Assembly: GCA_965646165.1 (NCBI GenBank)
Contig: CBFFYP010000061.1
Location: forward strand, 1-27,366
DNA from: MGBC114844 sp910585855
Lineage (GTDB): Bacteria; Bacillota; Clostridia; Lachnospirales; Lachnospiraceae
Length of the DNA: 27,366 bases
Direction of reading: 5' to 3'
Below, in pieces: positions 9,646 to 17,042 of this stretch; the first letter of the stretch is position 1; each line of letters starts with the position of its first letter. The translations under genes and the position numbers were made by a program. The notes beneath the pieces are model-generated. The model was not told the DNA's origin. It did not search any database and saw nothing but the letters and a program-made list of their open reading frames with translations.

Positions 9646-10124
9646 AGAATAGAACATTAAGTATAGTAATATTTGTATTGACTTTTTTAAACATTATAAA
9701 TTATTTGATAATAAAAAAGAAAAATGATTATATTCATACTATAATAGAACAAAATAATAAGATAAATGATTATTATTATTTATTAAATCATTGGTTGGAG
9801 TTAAAAAATACAAAGAAAAACAGTGCTGTTTATTTTGAGGAAATGGGATACAGACGGGTTGCTATATATGGAATGGCAGAAATAGCAAATCGTTTAATTG
9901 AAGACTTAGAAAAAAGTAATATTGAAATTGTATATGGAATTGATCGGGATATAAGCTGCAGTATTTCAAAAATAGGGGAGGTATATTCTTTAGAAGATGA
10001 TTTGCCAGAAGCAGATGTAATTGTAGTTACACCATGTTATGCTTTTCAAAGTATTTATAAGGAATTAAAAACAAAGGTTAGTTTTCCGATTATTTCAATA
10101 GAAGATGTTATATGGAGTGTGTAG
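9642..10124 (+). CDS. Membrane-anchored Rossmann-like domain protein
   Basis: This 160-residue protein has one N-terminal hydrophobic segment (about residues 6-26, LSIVIFVLTFLNIINYLII), followed by KKK, which predicts a cytoplasmic C-terminus. A short polar linker (27-68) leads to a stand-alone copy of the cluster's Rossmann-like module (71-160: RRVAIYGMAEIANRLIEDL, GIDRD, EADVIVVTPC, and a terminal ISIEDVIW). There is no catalytic domain. It overlaps both neighbours, so the three genes are probably expressed together. It may act as a membrane-docking partner for the enzymes that carry the same module, but that is inference; no characterised homologue comes to mind. Confidence 0.75.
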   Translation: MKNRTLSIVIFVLTFLNIINYLIIKKKNDYIHTIIEQNNKINDYYYLLNHWLELKNTKKNSAVYFEEMGYRRVAIYGMAEIANRLIEDLEKSNIEIVYGIDRDISCSISKIGEVYSLEDDLPEADVIVVTPCYAFQSIYKELKTKVSFPIISIEDVIWSV

Positions 10125-10126
10125 AG

Positions 10127-11185
10127 ATGAAAGTAATATCGTTTTATTTGCCGCAGTATCATGAAATACCAGAAAATAATGATGCATGGGGAAAGGGATT
10201 TACAGAATGGAATAATGTAAGAAAGAGTGTTCCTTTATTTTGGGGACATAATCAGCCAAGAATTCCTTTTCATGATAATTATTATAATTTATTAGATAAT
10301 GAGGTATTAAAATGGCAGGCAAAACTAGCAAAAAAAGCAGGAATATATGGATTTTGTTTTTATCATTATTGGTTTGAAGGAAGAATGGTTTTAGAAAAAC
10401 CAGTAGAAAATTTATTGAAGGAAACGAATATTTCTATTAAATTTTGCTTTGCTTGGGCAAATGAATCATGGACAAAAACTTGGCATGGAGCAGGAGGAAA
10501 TAGAGAAATATTAATTGCACAAACTTATGGCAGAGTGGAAGAATGGGAAAAACATTATCAGTATTTTTCTTGTTTTTTTCGGGATAAGCGTTATATAAAG
10601 GAAAATAATTGTCCAATGTTATTGGTTTATCGTTTAAGGAATATTCCGAGATTTAATGATATGATTCGGTATTGGAATAATAGAGCAAAACAGGATGGAT
10701 TTTCTGGATTGTTTCTTGTATCTATGAATGTATGCAGGGAACATATAGAAAAAAGCAGATGGGTGGATGCAACAGTTGATTTTGAACCAAATAAAACAAA
10801 ATCCGAAAAACTAATGGTTGATTCTCAGTTAAAGGTAAATAAAAATAGAAGATTTTTATGGAATCGATTTGCAATGAAGTTTATTTCTTATGATGAAATT
10901 AATAATAGGATGATTCAAAAAGTACATAATAAAAATCAGTTTCGTACAGTATTTGTAGATTATGATGATTCGCCAAGACGTTCTATAAGAGGAATTATAA
11001 TAAAAGGAAGTAATCCAGCTAAATTTGGTAAATATTTGAGAGCAAATATAAAGAAAAGCCGAGAAGAGGGGAATAAGTATATTTTTATTAATGCATGGAA
11101 TGAATGGGGAGAAGGGAATTATCTTGAACCAGATAAAAAATATAAATATGCATATTTAAATGAAGTAAGAAAAAGTGTAAAGTGA
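10127..11185 (+). CDS. WbsX-like glycosyltransferase (GH99-like fold)
   Basis: The protein belongs to the WbsX family found in O-antigen and capsule clusters (glycosyltransferase WbsX, related in sequence to GH99-like proteins). Family hallmarks are KVISFYLPQYHEIPENNDAWGKGFTEW at the start, GIYGFCFYHYWFEGR, FCFAWANESWTKTW and, near the end, INAWNEWGEGNYLEPD. I use ATG 10127, not 10112, since GGAG at 10114-10117 is 9 bases away and family members start MKVISFYLPQ. It overlaps nothing with that start, lying 2 bases after the previous stop. Activity in glycan assembly is supported by context only; the reaction is not established for most members. Confidence 0.84.
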   Translation: MKVISFYLPQYHEIPENNDAWGKGFTEWNNVRKSVPLFWGHNQPRIPFHDNYYNLLDNEVLKWQAKLAKKAGIYGFCFYHYWFEGRMVLEKPVENLLKETNISIKFCFAWANESWTKTWHGAGGNREILIAQTYGRVEEWEKHYQYFSCFFRDKRYIKENNCPMLLVYRLRNIPRFNDMIRYWNNRAKQDGFSGLFLVSMNVCREHIEKSRWVDATVDFEPNKTKSEKLMVDSQLKVNKNRRFLWNRFAMKFISYDEINNRMIQKVHNKNQFRTVFVDYDDSPRRSIRGIIIKGSNPAKFGKYLRANIKKSREEGNKYIFINAWNEWGEGNYLEPDKKYKYAYLNEVRKSVK

Positions 11186-11208
11186 CTGTTTTAGGAGGAG
11201 AGTGAGTT

Positions 11209-12291
11209 ATGGATTTTGTGATATATGGTGCACAGGGTATGGCACTTAGTGTTTATAGAGCGATACATAATTTATATCCGAGCAGAAGAATCAGGTGTTT
11301 TTTGGTATCTGAGTATGGAATAAATGCAAAATCTTTGGCGGGTATTCCAGTATTGGAATTAGAAGCATTTGCAGAAAAACTTTCTCAAAAAGAAAAGGAT
11401 CAGATTGAAGTGTTTATTGCTGTACCAGAAAGTGTGATGTCAGATATAGAGAGAGAATTAGAGAATTATGGCTTTCACTGTTATATTCGTTTTACCTCTT
11501 TGCATTGGGCAGAGCTAATGAGTTATTTTTTTTATAAGGAAAACTATTTCCCTTTATCAGCATTGCCAATAGGTTATCATAAAGCAAGGATGCAGATGTT
11601 TTTAGCAACGTTTTATAAAGATAAACCACTGACAGAAACCTATAAAAGACCAGATTGGATGATACCAATTCAGGCAGGAACAGCACTTTGCAGGGAACGA
11701 GTAGCGGATCTATTGGATAATGAAGGAGAAAATATATCTGAAAAAAACGGAAATTATTCTGAATTAACAGCACTTTATTGGATTTGGAAAAATCGGCTTA
11801 TATTAAATAGTTCTGATACGGAAAGTGAATATTATGGGCTGTCACATTATCGCAGGATTCTTATGTTATCGGAAGAGGACAGATTGAGATTGGAGGATAA
11901 TGAAGTGGATGTAGTTCTTCCTTATCCCATGATTTACGAGCCTAATATAGAGGTACATCATAAAAGATATTTAAAAAAAGCAGATTGGGAAGCCTTACTG
12001 GCAGCATTAAAGGAGATTCATCCGCAGGATAAAGATAGGATGCTGAATATTTTGCAGCAGCAGTATTTTTATAATTATAATATTTTATTAGCACGTAAGA
12101 AAGTGTTGTCTGATTATTGCAGTTGGCTGTTTCCGATTTTAAGTCGTGCAGAGGAACTGAGCGAACCGAAAGGATGCAGCAGAAAAGACAGATATATTGG
12201 TTATATGGGGGAAACATTGACAACATTATATTTTATGGCAAATCGGGATAGATTAAATATTGTACATACTGGATGTCGGTTTTTAATATAA
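11209..12291 (+). CDS. DUF4422 capsular polysaccharide protein with N-terminal Rossmann-like domain
   Basis: Residues 1-100 are the recurring module (DFVIYGAQGMALSVYRAI, RCFLVSEYG, IEVFIAVPESV). Residues about 145-345 match DUF4422, a glycosyltransferase-like family of capsule loci: MIPIQAGTALC, NGNYSELTALYWIWKN, EYYGLSHYRRIL, VDVVLPYPM, and a final MGETLTTLYFMANRD. It is probably a sugar transferase, although the family has little direct biochemistry. GGAGGAG precedes ATG 11209. This gene is where base composition starts to rise from the AT-rich upstream block toward the values seen further on, so a recombination join may lie nearby. Confidence 0.83.
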   Translation: MDFVIYGAQGMALSVYRAIHNLYPSRRIRCFLVSEYGINAKSLAGIPVLELEAFAEKLSQKEKDQIEVFIAVPESVMSDIERELENYGFHCYIRFTSLHWAELMSYFFYKENYFPLSALPIGYHKARMQMFLATFYKDKPLTETYKRPDWMIPIQAGTALCRERVADLLDNEGENISEKNGNYSELTALYWIWKNRLILNSSDTESEYYGLSHYRRILMLSEEDRLRLEDNEVDVVLPYPMIYEPNIEVHHKRYLKKADWEALLAALKEIHPQDKDRMLNILQQQYFYNYNILLARKKVLSDYCSWLFPILSRAEELSEPKGCSRKDRYIGYMGETLTTLYFMANRDRLNIVHTGCRFLI

Positions 12292-12319
12292 AATCTTTGT
12301 ATTGTGACAGGAGATAAAA

Positions 12320-12982
12320 ATGAGATTTGAATTAACAGCCTCTATGATGTGTGCGAACTATGGCAATCTAGAGCAGGAGGTAAAAGAATTAGAAGAAGGT
12401 GGTATTGATTCTTTTCATATTGATATTATGGATGGAAGATATGTACCGAATTTTGCTATGTCATTGAATGATATGCGGTATATTTCAAGTACAGCAAAAA
12501 AGCCGTTGGATGTTCATTTAATGATAGAACATCCTAATAATCATATTAAATTATTTTTAAATTATCTTCGCAAGGGAGATACTGTTTATATTCATCCAGA
12601 AGCAGAGTATCATCCGTCTGCTACACTGCAGAGCATTATTGATGCCGGAATGATACCGGGAATTGCAGTCAATCCGGGAACATCGGTAGAGATGATTATG
12701 GAAATGCTTCGTATTGTAAAAAAAGTACTTGTTATGTCTGTCAATCCGGGAAATGCTGGTCAGATGTATCTGCCCTATGTAGGAAAAAAAATTACAAAAC
12801 TGCTTTCTTTAAAAGAGGATATGGATTTTGAGATTTATTGGGATGGTGCTTGCAGTGCAGATAAAATTTTGGAATTTGCACCAAAAGGGGTTGCAGGTTT
12901 TGTACTTGGGACGACGCTTCTTTTTGACAGAGATAAACCATATCAGGAAATTTTGCAGAATATAAGGGAATTGTGTTTTTAG
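12320..12982 (+). CDS. Ribulose-phosphate 3-epimerase family protein
   Basis: The 220-residue protein is the length of Rpe and has its TIM-barrel motifs: LTASMMCANYGNL with Ser8, HIDIMDGRYVPNF with H33 and D35, DVHLMIEHP with H66, MSVNPGNAGQ, and WDGACSADKI with D175. These occupy the positions of the metal-binding and catalytic residues in D-ribulose-5-phosphate 3-epimerase. Family function is interconversion of ribulose 5-phosphate and xylulose 5-phosphate. Because it sits directly ahead of a cytidylyltransferase and a polyol dehydrogenase, I infer that it feeds a pentulose phosphate into nucleotide-polyol synthesis rather than acting in the pentose phosphate pathway. It could also act on another ketose phosphate. 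AGGAGA precedes ATG 12320. Confidence 0.85.
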   Translation: MRFELTASMMCANYGNLEQEVKELEEGGIDSFHIDIMDGRYVPNFAMSLNDMRYISSTAKKPLDVHLMIEHPNNHIKLFLNYLRKGDTVYIHPEAEYHPSATLQSIIDAGMIPGIAVNPGTSVEMIMEMLRIVKKVLVMSVNPGNAGQMYLPYVGKKITKLLSLKEDMDFEIYWDGACSADKILEFAPKGVAGFVLGTTLLFDRDKPYQEILQNIRELCF

Positions 12983-12994
12983 GAGTATAATATT

Positions 12995-13696
12995 ATGAAT
13001 ATTGCGTTAATATTATCTGGTGGAATTGGAAGCAGAATCGATTCTGCTGTCCCGAAACAATATATAAAAGTAGGAAATAAACCGATTATTGTTTATTGTA
13101 TGGAACAGCTTTTTTTGCATCCTCAAATTGATAAAGTGCAGATTGCCGCAGATTCGATCTGGAGAGAAGAGATAAGCAGATGGATACCAAAAGAAGAAAG
13201 ACAGAAAAAATTTCAGGGTTTTTCTGATCCGGGACAAAATCGTCAGCTTTCTGTTTTCTATGCCTTAAAGGAAATTCGAAAGTATGCAAAAGATTCTGAT
13301 TATGTTCTGATTCATGATGCTGCCAGACCTTTGCTGTCAAAAGAGCAGATATCGGCATGTTTTGATGGAATTGTTGGACATGAGGGTGTACTTCCGATTT
13401 TGCATCTAAAAGATACACTCTATTTAAGTAAAGATGGAATTCATATTTCTTCTTTATTAAATCGAGCAGAGATCGTTGCAGGACAAGCACCAGAGGTATT
13501 TCAGTTGGGGGCATATTATAGAGCGAATCAGCGGCTGCTGCCTGATAAAATTTTGGAAATCAATGGTTCTGCTGAGCCAGCCGTAATGGCAGGAATGGAT
13601 ATAGCCGTAATTTCTGGAGAAGAGAGGAACTTTAAAATTACTACAAAAGCGGATTTAGAGCGGTTTTCTAGAATAATAGAGGATAGAAAAGATTAA
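12995..13696 (+). CDS. IspD/TarI-like cytidylyltransferase
   Basis: The protein has the IspD-family fold and length (233 residues). The CTP-binding start ALILSGGIGSRIDSAVPKQYI, the ribose/base contact region QNRQLSVFYAL, DYVLIHDAARPLLS, and a C-terminal RNFKITTKADLERF are all present. IspD makes CDP-methylerythritol; TarI and Bcs1 relatives make CDP-ribitol for teichoic acid or capsule. The neighbouring dehydrogenase is the usual partner of TarI (as TarJ), so a CDP-polyol product is more likely here than isoprenoid synthesis. Which polyol (ribitol, xylitol or arabinitol) cannot be read off. AGGAG precedes ATG 12995, 12 bases after the epimerase stop. Confidence 0.82.
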   Translation: MNIALILSGGIGSRIDSAVPKQYIKVGNKPIIVYCMEQLFLHPQIDKVQIAADSIWREEISRWIPKEERQKKFQGFSDPGQNRQLSVFYALKEIRKYAKDSDYVLIHDAARPLLSKEQISACFDGIVGHEGVLPILHLKDTLYLSKDGIHISSLLNRAEIVAGQAPEVFQLGAYYRANQRLLPDKILEINGSAEPAVMAGMDIAVISGEERNFKITTKADLERFSRIIEDRKD

Positions 13697-13725
13697 AGTG
13701 GAAAAAGAATAAAATGGAGCAGCAA

Positions 13726-14856
13726 ATGAAAGCATGGGTGTTGTATGGAATCAATGATTTTCGATTAGAAACAATAGAAATACCAAAGTTAAAAAAAGAT
13801 GAAGTACTTGTTTCTGTAAAGGCAGCAGGTATCTGTGGTTCGGACATACCAAGAGTATATCAGACAGGAGCATATTTTTATCCGCTTATATTAGGGCATG
13901 AGTGTTCTGGTATAGTAGAAGAAGTTGAAGAAGAAACGGATAAAAAATGGAAGGGAAAAAGAGTGGGTATTTATCCGCTGATTCCATGTATGGATTGTAT
14001 TCCCTGTCAAAGACAGCAATATGAAATGTGCAGAAATTATAGTTATTTGGGTTCTCGCAGAAATGGGGGATTTGCCGAGTATCTTGCTGTTCCTGCAAAA
14101 AATTTGGTAGAGCTTCCCAGTACAGTTTCTTATGAAGAGGCAGCTATGTTAGAACCTATGGCAGTGGCAGTACATGCAATAAGAAAAGTTCTTTTTTGTA
14201 CGGTTAGAGGAACAAAGAAGATTGTGATTTGCGGGCTTGGGACAATTGGACTATTGCTTTTTATGTTTCTTTGGGATATAAAACAGCAAAACAGTCAGGA
14301 TGGGATACAGATTTTGGTAATTGGAAATAAGGAATTTCAAAAGCAGAGGGTATTAAAAATGGGTCTGTCAGAGGAGGATTATTGTGATGGCAGAGTAGAA
14401 GATATAGGGAACTGGATAATGGAGCGGACAGAAGGGATGGGGGCAGATATTTTTTTTGAGTGTGTCGGTAAAAATGAAACATTTACAGAGGCAGTGGATT
14501 TTACTGCCCCGGCTGGATCGATTTGTCTGGTTGGAAATCCTTATTCTGATATGAGATTAGAAAAGGCGGTATATTGGAAGATTCTGCGGAATCAGCTTAC
14601 TATAACAGGGACGTGGAATTCATCTTTTTTACATAATTCAGAGGATGACTGGCATTATATATTAAAACGATTAGAACAGAAAAAAATAGAACCTTGTCAA
14701 TTTATTTCGCATCAATTTGCGATAGAGGAGTTGGAAAAGGGATTTCAGATTATGAGGGATAAGACGGAGGAGTATGTAAAAATTATGATGATGTTGAAAT
14801 TCAGAAAGGACGCTTCAATCGGAAGGAAGGCCTGCACCGGGTTCGCTTGCGCTTAG
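13726..14856 (+). CDS. Zn-dependent medium-chain dehydrogenase (polyol dehydrogenase/TarJ-like)
   Basis: The protein is a medium-chain dehydrogenase/reductase. Catalytic zinc ligands C37, H58 and E59 (GICGSD, LGHEC), four structural-zinc cysteines (C88, C91, C94, C102) and a coenzyme-binding ICGLGTIGLLLF are visible. It resembles sorbitol/galactitol-phosphate dehydrogenases and TarJ. With the cytidylyltransferase it should reduce a ketose phosphate to a polyol phosphate using NAD(P)H. I use ATG 13726 (GGAG at 13716-13719, 6-base spacer; MKAWVLYG is typical) rather than 13714. Oddly, the last 15 residues (DASIGRK...CA) and the stop codon are encoded inside palindromic element A, so the native C-terminus has been replaced or extended. 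Confidence 0.84.
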   Translation: MKAWVLYGINDFRLETIEIPKLKKDEVLVSVKAAGICGSDIPRVYQTGAYFYPLILGHECSGIVEEVEEETDKKWKGKRVGIYPLIPCMDCIPCQRQQYEMCRNYSYLGSRRNGGFAEYLAVPAKNLVELPSTVSYEEAAMLEPMAVAVHAIRKVLFCTVRGTKKIVICGLGTIGLLLFMFLWDIKQQNSQDGIQILVIGNKEFQKQRVLKMGLSEEDYCDGRVEDIGNWIMERTEGMGADIFFECVGKNETFTEAVDFTAPAGSICLVGNPYSDMRLEKAVYWKILRNQLTITGTWNSSFLHNSEDDWHYILKRLEQKKIEPCQFISHQFAIEELEKGFQIMRDKTEEYVKIMMMLKFRKDASIGRKACTGFACA

Positions 14857-14968
14857 CATTTTCTATTTTTACAGCGGACACATAAGGCACGAAAACACGA
14901 CAATATCGTGCCTAAGTGCCGACAGGAAATGATGACCATTTGCAGAACTTCCTTCCGATTGAAGCTGT
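14808..14968 (-). repeat. Type I palindromic element, copy A
   Basis: The element runs from GGACGC (14808-14813) to AGCTGT (14963-14968). Its outer arms, 14812-14829 and 14948-14965, are an 18-bp perfect inverted repeat peculiar to this copy. Inside lie the type I core blocks GCTTGCGCTTAGCATTT, AGCGGACA, CTAAGTGCCGACAGG and AAATGATGACC. An inner hairpin pairs AGGCACGA with TCGTGCCT. Together the arms and inner stems make one long nested hairpin. The 5' part supplies the last 15 codons and the stop of the dehydrogenase gene. Strand is given as - because ACAGC-first is the orientation favoured by wobble pairs across copies; transcription is not shown. Confidence 0.75.
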
Positions 14969-15020
14969 ATATTTCTGCCGGGAAATAGGGTGGCTGCGAA
15001 AATTTATAATCAGCCAATCG

Positions 15021-15074
15021 AATTTGCCAGTTAATTTGTAAATTATTTATTCATAATATACATTTTGGCAAATT
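15021..15074. other. Intergenic inverted repeat beside the HAD gene
   Basis: AATTTGCCA (15021-15029) and TGGCAAATT (15066-15074) form a 9-bp perfect inverted repeat around an AT-rich loop. The loop contains its own small palindrome, TAATTTGTAAATTA. It lies between element A and the 3' end of the HAD gene. It lacks a clear T-tract and so is not a standard terminator. The flanking 15085-15099 repeats the 15-mer seen at 67-81. Confidence 0.35.
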
Positions 15075-15106
15075 GTGAATGGCATGGCTGAACTGTAGCA
15101 ATTTGA

Positions 15107-15772
15107 CTACTGGTTGGATGGTGATAGAAAAAAGTTGTACATATCTTGAACGGTTTCTATGATGTAATCTGCTCCTGCTGTTTGAAGTTCTTCTCTGTCA
15201 CCGTATCCAAAAAGAACACCCATAGAATCGATTTGGTTTTCTTTTGCGCCAAGGATATCGTGTTTACGATCACCGATCATTAGTACTTGTGATCGGTTGG
15301 AAATATGACATTCTTTTAATACGTAGGCAATGACTTCACCTTTTTTGGTTCTTATTCCGTTTAATTCACTTCCTGCAAGAAAGGTAAAATAGGATTCTAG
15401 ATGGAAATGAGAAAGGATTTGTTTTGCATAGATATGGGGTTTGGAAGTGGCAAGGATTAGCTGGTAGTTAGAAATAGTGAGTTCTTTTAATAATTTGTCC
15501 ATCCCATGGTAGACATGGTTTTCGAATAGTCCGACAGTATGGAAACGTTCCCGGTATTTTTCAAGTGCTTTTTGGGCATCTTTTTCTGAGAAGTGATAAT
15601 ATTCCATAAAAGAATCTATAAGAGGAGGACCGATAAAGCAAGTTAATTGATTAAGATCATTTACTTGGATTCCAAAGGATTCTAATGCATAAGCAACACA
15701 TCTGGTAATGCCAATTTTTGGATCGGTTAAAGTCCCATCTAAATCAAATAAAAGATAGCGATATTGTTTCAT
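15107..15772 (-). CDS. HAD-superfamily phosphatase (phosphoglycolate phosphatase-like)
   Basis: All four HAD motifs are visible. Motif I is LLFDLDGTLTDP (nucleophile Asp and acid/base Asp), motif II LILATSKP, motif III the lysine in RTKKGEV, and motif IV VLMIGDRKHDILGAKEN. A helical cap domain lies between motifs I and II, as in subfamily I enzymes such as Gph, PpaX and 5'-nucleotidase-like proteins. At 221 residues it has normal length. It hydrolyses small phosphate esters in the cytoplasm; the substrate is not predictable. AGGAGA lies 6 bases before the ATG on the minus strand. It is transcribed toward the glycan cluster and is probably monocistronic. Confidence 0.87.
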   Translation of the reverse strand: MKQYRYLLFDLDGTLTDPKIGITRCVAYALESFGIQVNDLNQLTCFIGPPLIDSFMEYYHFSEKDAQKALEKYRERFHTVGLFENHVYHGMDKLLKELTISNYQLILATSKPHIYAKQILSHFHLESYFTFLAGSELNGIRTKKGEVIAYVLKECHISNRSQVLMIGDRKHDILGAKENQIDSMGVLFGYGDREELQTAGADYIIETVQDMYNFFLSPSNQ

Positions 15773-15841
15773 AGATATTCTCCTTCATTTTAGATTTGAT
15801 ATATACTGCACGGCAAAAAGATTTGTCATGCAGTTGCACCA

Positions 15842-15882
15842 GACGCACGCCGCAAAGCGGCAAATTTCCTTTGTGCGGCTGT
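15842..15882. repeat. Possible minimal palindromic element in the HAD leader
   Basis: GACGC near 15842 and GGCTGT at 15877-15882 echo the end motifs of the large palindromic elements. Between them GCCGCAAAG (15849-15857) pairs with CTTTGTGCGGC (15869-15879), with a 2-base bulge. It carries no type I or type II core, so it may be a degenerate or minimal relative, or an unrelated hairpin. Confidence 0.3.
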
Positions 15883-15890
15883 GTGCATAT

Positions 15891-15951
15891 ATTATACTTA
15901 GCGTTAGTCTTTTTGACGCTTAGTATAATTAAAATTTGCTATAGTTTACAA
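15891..15951 (-). promoter_or_regulatory. Candidate promoter and operator-like palindrome for the HAD gene
   Basis: On the minus strand TTGTAA (15946-15951) and TATACT (15922-15927) are separated by 18 bases. The -10 box overlaps a 15-base inverted repeat (15891-15905 with 15915-15929, one internal mismatch and one end mismatch). That repeat also places a TATACT on the plus strand. A regulator binding this palindrome would cover the transcription start. No experiment supports it. Confidence 0.4.
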
Positions 15952-16056
15952 TAGATGGAAAGAAAAGTCTAGAGTAAAATATATAGCATCATAAATTTTT
16001 TAGATTTAATACCAGATTTGGATTTAAGAATTTTAGACTTCAATAAGTCTTTTAGA

Positions 16057-16390
16057 GGACGCTAGATTCAAAAACGATGAACCACCTGCTGTTCCACGTT
16101 TCCAAAAAGTAAGAAGTTCTAAGACTTCTGCCGTTTCATGCATCCAACCGGACAGACCGGAGCGCAATTCGCCCTCATAACAGCCAGAACGAAACGGACA
16201 TCCCAAATGATACCACCTGCCACAAAACAATCCCGTTTCAATACGCCGGGCTAAACACGCTCCTTTTTTTTCACACACTGCATAGAAGCAGTATGTGAAA
16301 AAAATCTTAGATTGTGGAGCAGAAGTCAAGAACTTCTAACTTTTCTCCAAAGTCACTGCAGGTGGTTCACCGTTTTCGAATCTAGCTGTT
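16057..16390 (-). repeat. Type II palindromic element, copy 1
   Basis: The element spans GGACGCT to AGCTGTT, 334 bp. Outer arms 16061-16089 and 16358-16386 are complementary at 27 of 29 positions. A second arm pair lies inside (16112-16131 with 16319-16337), and an inner hairpin (16265-16281 with 16288-16304) has T7 and A7 flanks. The core holds GCATCCAACCGGACAGACCG and GAGCGCAATTCGCC. Reading frames inside it are short and not conserved between copies, so I do not call genes. Copy 3 follows 115 bp later in the opposite orientation. The three nested stems would fold nearly the whole element. Confidence 0.8.
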
Positions 16391-16505
16391 TCTTGATCCC
16401 GGAACAAAAAAGAATCTTATCCAAACTTTTATATCTATTCCACTGCAAAAGAAATTCTAACGGATCAATCAAAGTAACAAAACATCATTTCTGCTGCACT
16501 CCACG

Positions 16506-16839
16506 AACAGCGAGAGACGGTTTGCTCCTGTCCTTTGCCTGCGATTTCAGAGAACGGTTAGAAAGTCTTGGGCTTCTGTGGAACTACCTAGAATTTTTTG
16601 CATATCCTGCTTCCATGCAGGGTATGGCAAAAAAAGGGGCGTGTTTAGCCCGGAGGATAGGGAAGGGGATGTTTTATGGTTGGTAAAATCTTTCTTTATA
16701 CCAATTACGTTTTGGTTGTGGTGAGGGCGAATTGCGCCCCGGTTCGTCTGGTTGGATGAACCGAAATCAGAAGCCCTAGACTTTCTTACCGTTTGGAGCG
16801 GAGCAGGCAAAGGACAGGAGCAAACCGCCTCTGGCGTCC
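16506..16839 (+). repeat. Type II palindromic element, copy 3
   Basis: This copy reads AACAGC (16506-16511) to GCGTCC (16834-16839), exactly 334 bp like copy 1 but inverted. Outer arms 16510-16542 and 16803-16835 match at 31 of 33 positions, with a sequence unrelated to the arms of copies 1 and 2. The second arm pair (16559-16578 with 16768-16788) also differs from copy 1 yet stays paired. The inner hairpin again has a T-run on one side and an A-run on the other. The core GGGCGAATTGCGCCCCGG and GGTTGGATG is conserved. Similarity to copy 4 starts about 20 bases upstream (ATTTCTGC). Confidence 0.8.
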
Positions 16840-16906
16840 GGTGAAAGCCAACTCTTTCCGGCATCCTTTATCCAAAAGCCTGATTAAAGAATTTTAGAGA
16901 AAGTAC

Positions 16907-16935
16907 TTGACGATTTTGGAAAATTTATATATACT
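16907..16935 (+). promoter_or_regulatory. Candidate sigma-A promoter for the GNAT gene
   Basis: TTGACG (16907-16912), a 17-base spacer, and TATACT (16930-16935) form a near-consensus sigma-A promoter. A second TTGACA starts right at the -10 box. The GNAT reading frame begins about 100 bases downstream, leaving an AT-rich leader without obvious structure. Confidence 0.55.
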
Positions 16936-17042
16936 TGACATAATAGCTAGCTGAAGTTAGTAAAGCAAATATATTGATTTGGATTTTGTGGGAATAATCT
17001 TTATATAAATATATAGATTTGTATAAAGATTCTCTTTTTGGA

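Noticed and set aside
12995..13696. Housekeeping IspD for isoprenoid synthesis
   Set aside because: Neighbouring epimerase and polyol dehydrogenase favour a CDP-polyol role; not excluded without the rest of the genome.
16826..16850. Group II intron domain V-like end (GTCCGGTGAAAGC)
   Set aside because: Only the short GTGAAA loop resembles it; the stem, the AGC triad and other intron domains are missing.
16033..16864. Open reading frames of 98, 124 and 105 codons in the type II elements
   Set aside because: They lie within the inverted repeats, lack ribosome binding sites, differ in frame between copies and encode no recognisable domain.
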